NCBI RefSeq assembly: GCF_963678635.1 | Contig: NC_087062.1 | Span: forward strand, 45,901,758-45,965,757 | Source of the DNA: Symsagittifera roscoffensis | Taxonomy: Eukaryota; Xenacoelomorpha; Acoela; Convolutidae | DNA: 64,000 nucleotides | Direction of reading: 5' to 3' | Shown: piece after piece, positions 12,950-24,000 of the stretch | Layout: every line of letters starts with the position of its first letter | Position numbering within the stretch: position 1 is the stretch's first letter | Made by a program: the position numbers and the translations under genes | Notes under the pieces: model-generated | What the model saw: the letters and a program-made list of their open reading frames with translations, nothing else | Databases searched by the model: none | What the model was told of the DNA's origin: nothing

Positions 12950-15900
12950 TTCCCAAAAACCCTGCAATTGTTATGCGTGCTACACTTGCTCGCTCGTTTC
13001 TTACTTGTCTAAGTATTTAGCGTGTTTTGTAGATTCTTTTCAATAATGAGAAGAGGAATCCGAAAAAATTAAACATAGCGTATATTATAAACAATTTCTC
13101 TAATCTGTAGAAGGGCCATCCTAAAAAACCTAGGAGTTCGTTTTTTAGATTTACTAAACTAAAACCCTTCTTTTTGAAATATTTTGTAGACGGTAAATTT
13201 CACCGTTTGGATATACATAGTCTTTATTATCTTTAAAGTCTCCGCTATAATCTTGTGCGTAAATATCTGAGAAAACTGCAGTTTCAGCAACTTTTTGTAA
13301 GTTCTGATCAATTAATTGTCTTTGAGTTGTGTCCATTTGAGTAAGAAGTTCATGAAATTGCTGTGTTCGAATGTGATGTTGTATGTCTGATCTGGAATAA
13401 AAACCTATTGATTGTAGGTTTATATTTGGATTAAGGGCGATTGCTCTTATGCTTTCTGCTGAAAATTTCTTTAATGATGGCGTAAGAGTAGGGTATGGAG
13501 TAAGAAGATAATGTTTATCTTCGTTCGGATTTAGCTGTAATACATTTTGGCTAATATCAGATCCACGTGGGACAGCTGTATCCCAATCATATACGTCGTG
13601 ACAGTGTATTAACAAAAAATACTTTATTTTTATAGAAGATAGGGATACTTTTATAACATCTTTTATCTTCAAAAACGTATAATGGTGAAATTTTTTCAGT
13701 ATATGTGTAGTACCAGAGACTGGTTCCTTCGTAGTCAATGAAATTCGATCTATCACTTGATCATAAATATCCTGCGTAGAAAAATTTTAATAATGCTAAT
13801 GCGAGTCCTTGTACTATTTGTGTTCGTTCGAGTTCACATAAATGATGAAATGTTTCTAGTTCTAGAGACATTTACTGAAAATTCTGCTTTTTGTTTTTTC
13901 TCCATGGCTTTCTGTGTTTTTCGCAAAATGTTACTGAGATATAAGACTTTTATCTTTGTAGTTTCGATATAGTGGTGATAGGTTCATAATTAATTTTCCG
14001 GTTTTCATGTCAAAACCTTTTTCGTATTCGACAAGAGTTTCTGAGTATTATGTTTTTAAAAGTCGTTTTCGATAATTACAAGCGACTTCTGTTTCAGGGT
14101 AAACTTGAAAACGTGTTAGCTTGTTTTTTATACCATCATTATTTTTGTATTTTTGATTAGAACAAATCCAATCAGTATCACTTTTTCAAAACGGATTGAG
14201 TCAATAAAATGTTTTTGGTGAAACTTTATCATTCTTGCGTAAACTTTCTTAGCAACTTGAATTGTGGTACATGTGTCTTCTGGGTACCGAACATTGGTTG
14301 CTTGTTTTCGAGTTGTAGGATCGCAATAAGCTTGGTACTTTTTACAAGGTAAGCGTACTCCTTGATATAAAATAGTATCGTTTTTTCAGTTACGTGTTAA
14401 TTGAATATTTTTCATTTGGATTTTCCAATCAAAAAACCTTATTTGATGGTAGCATTGTTCTTTGTGTCGGCTGTAAAGTTTTAAGGGGGTTTTGTATTCA
14501 TATGTGTGGTATCCAAATTTTATCATAAAAGTCATAAGTTAAACGTCCTTGTGCACCGTAGTATGGGTATGTACCGTCTAATTTAAAATGAGCTTGGTAC
14601 CTTTCAAGTTCAGCTTGAAGGGCGGAGTCTGGTAAAACTTGAAAATTTACTAATTTGCATTTTGTGCCTTTATTTGTGTTATTTTTAAGGGTTGTAGTTC
14701 TTTTTTGCAGTCTTCAGGGTTAAGATGCAACAGTTTTTCAAATTGCTTTGATAAAAGCATTGACATCGAGTCTGTTTTTACTTCCATTTGAGATTTGTGA
14801 GCAATGTCCTTTCTTTTCTGAGAATTTTGCTGTAATTTAATATTCTGTTAGAATTGTAGCTCATGCTTTTGAGTAAAGTGTTGCTACTATATTTGCTGAT
14901 TCTATGTCTTGTGGTTCGAAATCAAATTGTGTTTCTTGATGATTTGCGTATTTATGTAGTGATTTTTGTTGGTTTTCTTCACAATTATTATGTGTAACTA
15001 GGAGATTTCGTGGTCCTCTTCGGGATTAGGGTTTTGATGAGATGTGGGATGTGGGTTCTAAGAGTACAAGGGTTGAAGGGTTTTAGGAAAAAAATATTGA
15101 AAGATGCAAGTGTAAGATAAACCTGAATATGGGTTGTAGAACGTTATACAATCAATAGTCTTTTTTGTAATTGTATCGTTTTTGTAGAAGTTCTGTTGTG
15201 GTAAATGAGGGGGTAAAAATTGAGCTGTTATAGTTGGTGGGGCTAGATGTAGTGGAGGATGATTATTATTAGTTTTACTGTGATTTCGAGTTCAAGTGTT
15301 AAGTTATCTTGAGTGAGGATTTGTATATTATTTTCTTGTCTATCTTTGTGAATGTCGTGTCTGTTTTGTAATCGGTTTAGTGCCCATTTATGTAGTCTAT
15401 TACTATCAGGATGTTGATCATGAAAAGGGGAGGGGTGCTACAAGTGTGTTCCAGTCTAGTCGTAAAGGTATATTTGTGCTTAGAAGTTCTCGATATTGAT
15501 CGTCTAGATTTGTAGGGATTTGGTGTTTGACCTGTTACTGAAGGGTTGATGGTAGGGATAGAGTTTCTGGTAGGTATCGGTTGAAATGTTATTGGAGTCG
15601 TACACTAAGTTTAGTTCGCCTTGGGAGAATGCTTGTGTCATCCAATGTGGAAGACGTTGTGTTGAAGTTGTGGGGTTGAAAGGGCTTTCAAGAATGTTTT
15701 CAGAAATTGGTGTTGATCCTACATAATCCGATGGAACATTTAGAGTTTTTTGTTGTGAAACTGTTTGTAGTAATGGGGGTGGGGTACTTTGAATTGTGTT
15801 ACTAGAAATCTAAAGGGCTTGCAGATGGTGATGAGAGTATATAAAAACGAACTTAGGGTGTTGCAAACTTTCTATTTCTTCGGTGATGGATAATTTGTCT

Positions 15901-16330
15901 ATCTTTTGTAGTTGTTAAATTTTGGTTTTTGCTCAAGTGTCTTCTGTTAGGATCTTGTTGAAGTGAGAGGTAATTTTAACATGTTGTTTCGTATTGTCGT
16001 TCACTTAGGTGTTCCTGACGAGTTGCTGGTATCAAAGATTCGGATAACGATGCGTGTCTTTCTTCAAATGTATAGGGGTTTTCTTGAAAAGAAATACGTG
16101 TAGATGATTGAGATTGGTTTGTTTGACCAGATGTTGGTTTTTTCGGGGGATCGTGACATGTAGTGGTTGGTGGGGTTTGTTTATTAGATTGTTGATTAGC
16201 AATTTTGAATGTTTTGCTATATTGTTCTCTTCTTAATTTAACCAATGTTGTTTATAGTGTTCTTCGATAAAAATTATCAGGAGAAATGTTGCTAGTGCGT
16301 AGATAGTTAATGCATTTCTTTACATTTGAA
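12950..16330 (-). pseudogene. ORF3 (env-like membrane protein) remnant of copy B
   Basis: This decayed coding region of about 3.4 kb lies after integrase. Near 16290-16330 a hydrophobic segment at the sense start looks like a signal peptide or anchor. The longest open pieces are 15976-16245 (89 codons) and 13154-13756 (200 codons). Near 13030-13110 a second hydrophobic segment is followed by a short basic tail, as expected for a membrane anchor with a cytoplasmic end. The same two hydrophobic segments occur at matching places in copy A. Position after pol, a front signal and a rear anchor point to an envelope glycoprotein. This is inference from layout, because no named envelope family was recognised. 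Stops and frameshifts break it throughout. Confidence 0.55.
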
Positions 16331-17299
16331 AATTGCTAGGATGAGGGAGAAGAGAAAGGTGGCAAAGATTACAAAAAGAAGAGAGATGTCTTTCTTGTGA
16401 AAAAATTGTCGTTACATTTCAAAGGCTGTTGAAATTTCGTACCTGAGGAGGTGGTCAAGAATTTTGATAGGTTATAGGAGGCTTTTATGAGGGAATAGAA
16501 AATTACAAAGGGGCCGCAAAAAATTATAAAAAGGAGAAGTGCTTTTTCTAGGGTGTCAATGATAAAAAAAATACAAAGTTCTAGAATAATTAAAAAAAAT
16601 TGAAGAGAATTTTGAAATTATTAGGTTAAAATGTTATACTGGTCTGGAGAGAAGCAATTGAGAAACGGTTCGTTTCAACAAAAATTTTTTCAATTTTTCA
16701 AATCTGGTGGGGTCGGACTTTTTATTGATTTTTGACAAGTGACAAGTGAGTTGAGTATAAGAAGGTTTTGGTGAAGGAAAGTCTGGAGGCTTAGGAAGGA
16801 GCTTCCTAGTTTTGTTCTTATTTATTGAATGGTTAAAGTTTCCTTGAAGATATATCGACTTTAGGCTAAACGATCAAATCAGTTTGTCTTTAGGGCTATT
16901 CAAAATTTCCCTTTGGTGGAAATATGGGGTGTAAAATGAGACAATTTTGTTGATTTTTGTACTGAGTGATAGGAGGAGGGCGCTACATTTTTATAATATG
17001 TATTTAAGTTGTGAAATATGAAGATTTTGCCTGTTTTTGAACTAGAGGTCTTCTAGTTATAGTTCCAGATCCATTTGAAACTAACAAGTTGTGGGCTAAT
17101 GAACGTGATGTCAGAAAAGGGTGATATTTGAAACAATTGTGATTGACCGTATTTGAACTAGTTGTTCACGATTTAAAAACGATTTCTGAGTCGCGATGAT
17201 TTGCTTTTTGAGGTATTTGTTTTTGGAATTTTTCATTTTCTCTTTGGGAGTGTTTTCTGTGATTTGTTTTTGATTTGATTCGGGTAAGGATAATGAATG

Positions 17300-18480
17300 A
17301 ATTAAGAATTGACTGCTTATTGGTTGTCACTTTCTAAGTCTTTTTTTCTACAACATTTAGGCCTGTATAGGAGTACAATTGTGTTAATTCGCAAAGACCG
17401 TATTCTTTTGAGTAATATGGTAAAAGGTTGTTTCTATGTTGAATTATTTCTTTTTTGTTACAATAAACAATTTTATATGTTACATCTTTGGGTTTTTCAA
17501 TTATTTGGTATGGTCCTTTGAAGGTAGGTTGTAATTTTTTAGATATACCTTAATGTTTTTTAAAATATGGGACTAAAAATATTATCCGATTTCTAAATAA
17601 GAAGCTAAATAATTTACTAGCATTTTTTGATAAATTTCGTTTTGTTATTTCATATGGAGACAATCCTAGCCTGTTGTTATGTTTAAATTATATGCTAATG
17701 GGAATAGCTTCACGTCAGTTGACCATTCGGTTTATTTGGTATCATTTCCATTGATAATATATCTAAGGTATTCTTGTAGGGAACGGATCATACCTTCGAC
17801 TAAACCATTAGTCCATGAAGCATGAGATGTTCGGGTTTTATGTTTAAAATTATCAAGATTTCATTAGTTATGAATTCGGTACCATTATCTGTACCAAATT
17901 TTCTGGTAGTCCAAGTTTGTCTATCCAGTGCTCATAAAATGTTGTGTATGCATAATAAGCATTACAATGAGATACAGGGTTGAGTGCTACCTAGTGAGTA
18001 GAATCATCAATTATAACCATTATGTATGAATTTTCTTCTGAAAAAGGCGATATAGGGCCTTTTGTATCAGATGATAACCAATGGTTGAAATATATATTTG
18101 TCCTTTAAAATTTTGAATGTCTGCTAATTGTTGTGTGGACTTGGTTTGTCTAGATGACACGTTATGCAATCATTGCATAAGATTTTTATCCCAATCGGCG
18201 CATTTGAAAAGTAGAAATTTTTGAGTAAAAAATGAATCTGTCTTTTTCCGATCCTGCATGTCCTTTTGTATTTAAGGATTGTGAAATGTGAAATGCTACT
18301 AAGATCATGCTATTTTTGTAGTAATTCTAGTGTTAAATATTTTTGTGATTGGTAAGAAGATATGTTGAATTTGGTTTTCTGTGAGAGGTATATTGTCTAA
18401 AGGAATTTGTAGACTAAAATCTTATTTATGGTAAATCTGGAATTCAAATCAAGAGGTCCTGGTAAGCTTATGCTATCAGT
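17300..18480 (-). pseudogene. Integrase remnant of copy B pol
   Basis: A C-x2-C pair fitting the integrase zinc-binding domain lies near 18165-18180. The core carries the first acidic residue in a D-T-K-G context (18066-18068), the second in an F-G-T-D-N-G-T-E-F context (17887-17889) and the Glu in a G-L-V-E-G context (17795-17797), so all three catalytic positions are visible. A frameshift lies between the second Asp and the Glu, and others follow. The C-terminal part down to about 17300 is too decayed to assign. It would have inserted the element DNA into the host genome as part of Pol. Confidence 0.75.
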
Positions 18481-18624
18481 TAAATTTTCTTTTTCGATCA
18501 AGTGAATAGATTTTTTTGATACAACTTTTGCTTAGGTGATTTTTTTTATGATTTTTTTTTGCTCCATGATGAGTATGGTATTGGTTTATATGCAGATTTT
18601 CCTAATAAATCTACTTCGTAAAGG

Positions 18625-19092
18625 TTATTTTGGCAACCGAGGTATAATGAAAAACTCTCCAAAATTTTTTTTGTGTATTACGGGGTTGGTTTTTACTGCA
18701 TACTTGCATTCTAGTCGTGGTGTTGTTTCGTCTTTTGCAAGGAAGACATTTATATTTTGTGGTGTTTTTTCGGTTGTTTTCTGTGTTACTAATTCAGTTG
18801 GTGTATTTCGACTAAGCGTATATGGTAATGCAAGGTTTTTTCCTGCTGTCCAAACTATATGTAAGTTTCGAAAATTCATTAAGATAAGTTGAAATCCATA
18901 AACTCTATGGTTTGTTTTTGATTTTTGTTTAAATAGGAAAATTATAGATTTGTGATCTGTAAGTAAAGGTGTTGGGTGCTTTGATCTAAAAATTAAAAAT
19001 TCATATTCTATGGTGGTATATACTATGGCTGTACATTCTCTCATGGTTGTGTAAAAAGTGTTATAGACAAATTTGCTTAAAAAGCTTAACAA
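18625..19092 (-). pseudogene. RNase H remnant of copy B pol
   Basis: This open piece of 155 codons shows the RNase H signature of Ty3/gypsy Pol: an E-C-T-A-I-V-Y start, a T-D-H-K motif with its conserved Asp, an H-R-V-Y-G-F-Q-L segment, and an N-L-A-L-P-Y-T-L-S-R end, where the usual D-x-L-S-R has lost its Asp (Tyr here). It follows RT directly in the sense direction. RNase H removes the RNA strand during reverse transcription. The upstream join to RT is broken near 19100. Confidence 0.8.
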
Positions 19093-19099
19093 TCTAAGG

Positions 19100-20300
19100 A
19101 AATCTGGAATTTTTTTTTATTAGATAATGGTTGAAGTTTTAATATAGCATCTATTTGTATTTTTCTTGGAGATTTTTTTCTAGTACCTTAAACACTTCTT
19201 GTTTCGTTTGTGATTGTAAAAAAAATATCATCTAAAAAGTGATAACATTTTGACTAAGGATAAATGGTCAAAATTTTTGCTCATGAAGGCTGAAAAAGCT
19301 GCTGCTTCTATGGAAATTCCATAGAAGAGTCTTATAAATTTGTATTGTTGGTTTCCAAAAAATAATCAAGTAAGTCATCGTAACTCTTGATCTAGTGGCG
19401 TTTGATCATATGCACTATTCATTTTGGCAGTAGTTTAATACTGTCCAACTGTTTTAGTTAGTATTACTTGGGTTGGATCTATGGGCAAATTACATTTAGA
19501 TTCATCAATGAAGGAATTGAGGTATCTTCCGTCTAAAACGATTTTTACTGATTCTCTTTTAGCTAAAGTTATAACGGGATTTCTGAAAGTATTTCTTTTT
19601 GGTTGTTCTTCTTTAATATGTCTAGTAATCTTTTGACTTTATCTTGTAAGTGAATAGGTACTTTACCTGCTCGTTGCTGTTTGAAAACTGCGTCAGGTTT
19701 AAGAGTAAAATGTAATGGTGAAAGTATTTTACCAACATCAAATATTGATGTAGCGTAAGCCATTGGATTGTTATTAATAGTTCTGCTAGTTGATTAAATT
19801 CGTGTTGATTGATTTGAGAATGTTGAAAACTATTCATAGTGAGAAATTTCTGTAGTTCATTTGTATATTTCGTGATTTGAAATATGTAGCTTTGAGAGAA
19901 GGTGTTTTTTGAAAAATAGTCTAATTTTCAATTAGAATCTTCTGTAATACTATCATTAGATTCTTCTTTATTAGGATTGGTTGATTGACAAAAATCTCAT
20001 AGATTTAAAATGTTTTTTTACTCTAAATGCTTTTTCTTCGGTCGGATGGATTGTTGCATTTGTTGCGCAGTCTGCTAAGAGACCTAGGGGTAGTGTGATT
20101 TTATATGGTGATTTTTTGTATCCATAGAAAAGATATAACATCTGAATTTTTGTCTTTTGTACACTTTATGGATGAAATTATTACTCTAAAGAACTTTTGA
20201 ACTGGTTTGAATTCAAGAACAGACGTATACAATTTTTGTTTTTTTTTATCAAAACTATATTGATGTACTTGACTTATAGAGAAGTTATACACGTGACTGG
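19100..20300 (-). pseudogene. Reverse transcriptase remnant of copy B pol
   Basis: Several frames in turn encode RT pieces. Around 19569-19837 lies the fingers region with a K-P-D-A-V-F-K-Q-Q-R-A-G-K-V-P-I run. Around 19400-19560 a V-L-D-G-R-Y-L-N segment is followed by an A-Y-D-Q block in the palm. At 19227-19235 is the L-D-D of the catalytic motif, with Phe in place of the usual Tyr. Frameshifts separate the pieces and an in-frame stop follows the V-G-Q-Y run. Bases 20000-20300 encode the linker from protease to RT. Confidence 0.75.
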
Positions 20301-20479
20301 ATAGTGGTTTTAATTTTTGCGTTGTTGAATATAAATGGGATTAAGCTTTGAGAAAAAAGGAGAGTGTTTTTTGAGTCCTTGAAAAAGCGTTAGAGACGTA
20401 TTAATACTGGGGATATGTTTTTTATTAAAAAGTTCTCAAACAAAATTGTATTTTTTATCTTATTTAGAAATCTTTGGTT

Positions 20480-20730
20480 TAAGGGTTTGTTTTAAAGCGT
20501 ATTTTGTTCCATTGTTCGGGTTGGAGCAAGTTATAAATGAAGTTTTTCATAATTTGTAAGACGTGATCCTTGTGATGTGGCTAATTTACTTGAGATTTTA
20601 GATGGCGAAAGTTTTGGATGAAGAGTTTGAATTGCATTCCATCTGGGAATATTTATGAAAATTAATTCTGCTCATGAACCAATTAGGTAATCATATTCAA
20701 GGTCTGGTGATTGAAAATCTTCGCTCTTTG
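20480..20730 (-). pseudogene. Aspartic protease remnant of copy B pol
   Basis: A frame reading L-I-G-S-stop-A-E-L lies where the retropepsin active site (L-I-D-S/T-G-A-E) is expected between gag and RT. The catalytic Asp is replaced by Gly and the next Gly codon is a stop (GS* spans 20672-20680). A following W-N-A-I-Q segment keeps the frame for about 50 codons. The assignment rests on position and this motif only. Confidence 0.5.
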
Positions 20731-20999
20731 GACTTTCTAAGAGAAGTGGAATTGTCCAAATATTTTCTTTTGGTAGTTGTATATTATTTGTTGTATTTTG
20801 ATATATATACATTTGAATTATTTTCTATAGCGTGTGGTGTATAGTTTACGGTTTTTCGCTATTATTTGGTACTTCAAGATTAGATTTTGTTGTATTATTT
20901 TGGTAAAAAATCGAATCGACTGGTGTTTCATAATCATTTTAATATGAAGCTGGTTTATTAAAAGCGTATTTTCTGTTTCACTTTCGACATCTGTATTTT

Positions 21000-23900
21000 C
21001 ACAATGTATATGGTTTAACTATAATTCTGAGTTTTCTGCATTTTCAATACTGGGAGGGTCTGGTTGAGTGTTTTCTGTTGACTGCACTTGATTAATTTGT
21101 CTTTGATGTTTTGGTGTAGTACTTCTGTAGTTTTGATTGTACGAATTTGAATGTTAAATTTTATTTCCATGCGGTGATTGAGAGTAGTTTCTTTGTCTAC
21201 TTGAGTAGCTGTTATTTCGATTCCTAGAGTTATCTCGGGATCGATTATTATCATTATTATAATATGGTCTATTGTTAGAACAGTTTCGTGATCTATTGAT
21301 AGAGTAGTTTCGGTTCATTTCAATTGAATAATTTTGGTTCCGATTGTATGATGAATTTCTTTAGTTATGATGTATGTTGAACGGTCTTTAGAATAGTATC
21401 TATTTCGAGATTTTGAATAAGAAAGATTTCTATTACAGTTCGATTTCTATTATTAATTTTATTCGAGTTTGATCTTGAGTAGTTATTGCGATATTGGTTA
21501 TTTTAGCTATTTGATCTATTATATCTGTTTTGTGAATAATTTTGTGAAATCCTTCTGCTTGCAGATCTTCCGCGGTAATTGTTTTGATAAGGAGATAGAG
21601 ATATGTAATTCTTATAGCTATCTGGAGTGGATTTCCTGAGCTGTTATTACTTTGAATGTTTTTAATTGGTAGATTATGATCTTTCTTCATGTATTGGTAA
21701 AAACATTTGTTGTTTGGTTCTCTGCGCTTTCGTGCTTTATTTTGGTTATAGTGGTGTTTTTGTCTGCATTCAGCAATTTTTTGTTCAAATCTACCGCAAT
21801 AAGTGCACCAATTTTTGAATGATGGTTTAACTTTGAAGTTTGGATTCTTTTGTAGATGTTTAATATCTGGTTTTTTTTTGCTAATTCATTATCAGAGTGA
21901 TGAATATTATTTGCTTGTGAAGTTGTTGTCTAGATATTGTTTACATATTGTAGTTTTCAATTTTCTTTTCCTTCTAATTTTATCGCAAATTCAGCTTGTT
22001 CTAATTTATCTACTAGCTTTCGAAAATCTATATCAGGTTCTCAAATTGATGATGGATGTGATGCTCTCTTTTTTATTGCAATTCTACGTAGTTTTGGTGT
22101 TAGAGTCATCATTAAAATTTCAGTCATTTTTATATTTTTGTAGTCATGCGAGTTCAGGGAATACGCTTTTCGTACTAACGTTTCAATTCTTACTGCGAGT
22201 TGTTTCATTGTTTCGTAGGGTAGTCTACAATTTTCATTACATAGGATCCTTTGGTGTTTTGAAATTTCTTCAGGCTTAAACATTTTTGAAAATTCTTGTG
22301 TGAACTTTTTCCTGTCTGATTTAATGTCTATAGGTAGAGCTGAAAACCATTTTTGAGCTGCACCATCAAGTGTTGTTTGGATTAGAGCTGTACGTCTAAA
22401 TATCAATTTTTTATGGAGGGTGTACAAAGTGGTCCTGAGCGTATATTTGAAAATAAAATTGCTGTGACTGCTTATATGATGCTGAATTTTGTCTTTGAGG
22501 GAACGGTTGTCTTGATTTTTTTTCAGAATGTGAACAAGGTTTGAAATTATCTTGTTGGTAAAAATTATCTGGTCGATCAGTATTCCAGTTGTTAATTCAT
22601 GGATTATTATATTGTTGTTGATTTGCATTGAACTAATCTTCATCTTCTGAATAGTTTGGTTGATTTTTGTAAATTGTTTTTTTGTTACATTTTTTTGCTG
22701 AAAAAGTGGATAACTTTTACTACGATCAGTTGTAGTTTGTTGATGGTCATTAAAGGAAACTGAGTGAGGGGCTTGTTGTGGTATCTGTTGGTTGTATATT
22801 GGTCTTGTGGTTGATTTTGATGACGTGTGTCGGGTTTTGCTAATGGTCTGTTTTTAATATTATTAGCGAGAAAAAAACCTTAATGTGATTTGAAATTTTA
22901 TTTTTATTTGAATGTTTTTGGTTTTTTGGTTGTGGTGTTTTGTTTATTGGTCTATATGTTTGGTAACCCTTTTTTGAATATTTTAGGACAACAGATGGTT
23001 TTAGTGTTGATTGACTGGTTGTCTGTTGGAATGGAGTATTTTTATTGTGTGGTGATAAAAAGGGGAAATGCTTTGTTGCGTTCTTGTAGGCCTCGTTTCA
23101 ACTATTTCCTCATTTATAAAACGTGATGATGCGGTTTGAATATCTTGTTGTGTACAATTTTTTGTTTTGTTCCATTACGGGTTTCTGGTACGTTTATGAA
23201 AGTTGAATTCAAACTATTTCTTGTTCTATTGTTGAACGTTGTGTTTTAATTCAAAGGTGTTGCATCAATTGTAAATGGAGTAACTCTTAAGTAATCTTTG
23301 TGTACAGAAACAGTGGTGATTGCTGTTTTTGAAAAACCAGTGGGGATGTTCAAAACTATTGGATGAGACCATTCAGGTACCCAAACATAATCTGTTTGTT
23401 CGGCTAACACAGTTTCATCGTCTGAGGTTTGTGACCGAAAATTGTTTCTTGAATGTTGAAATGAAATCTAAATTATGAACAAACTTGTAAATCGATTATG
23501 AAGCATGCCAGGATTTTTTGTACGTCAAGTTTTACATTTAGTGATGTTTCATTACTTGAGAAGTTTTCACGGATTGTATCTAGGAATTTTGAGATAAGGT
23601 AAATTTCTTGTTTTATGGTTGAGTGTCGAGATGTCTGAAATGGTGATTCATTTTGAGTTTCATCTAATTCTAAAACAGATATATAACTATAATTAATAGA
23701 GAAAACATCGTTTGTGAAGGTTGAATCTACTCTTCGTGAATGGTGATGTTGTATATCTTTTATGTACTTTGTGAAGACTTTTGAGAATTCTAGATCTATA
23801 TCATCTGTTTGTATTTGATGCGGTGTTTGATTTGGTTGTGCTGGTAAAGTTTCAATAGTGAATATCCGTAATAAGAAGTGATATTACACATGCCTTTAAC

Positions 23901-24000
23901 ATAGTGATCAAAAATTAGTCTTTTAACTCCTCTTTCGGTAAATTCTTGTGTACATGGACTATTTCCTTTTTAGAATAGATTTGCAATTAGGTTCTGACAA
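21000..24000 (-). pseudogene. Gag remnant of copy B
   Basis: The Gag coding region is large and broken. The capsid-like part at 22041-22643 (200 codons) has the retrotransposon-gag signature A-Q-K-W-F-S-A-L-P and a downstream E-T-M-K-Q-L-A-V-R-I segment. A Cys knuckle lies at 21766-21807: C-x2-C, then Gln where His is expected, then C. After it come Arg/Asn-rich frames at 21015-21690. Before the capsid, an open frame without a start codon runs from about 23866 to 23600 and another piece from about 23455 to 23250; these probably encode the N-terminal part of Gag. Gag packages the element RNA. Confidence 0.65.

Noticed and set aside
18536-18892. 118-codon + strand open frame
   Set aside because: It is the antisense shadow of the RNase H remnant on the - strand.
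21803-22279. 158-codon + strand open frame with hydrophobic runs
   Set aside because: Antisense to the Gag capsid region; the hydrophobicity comes from T-rich sequence.
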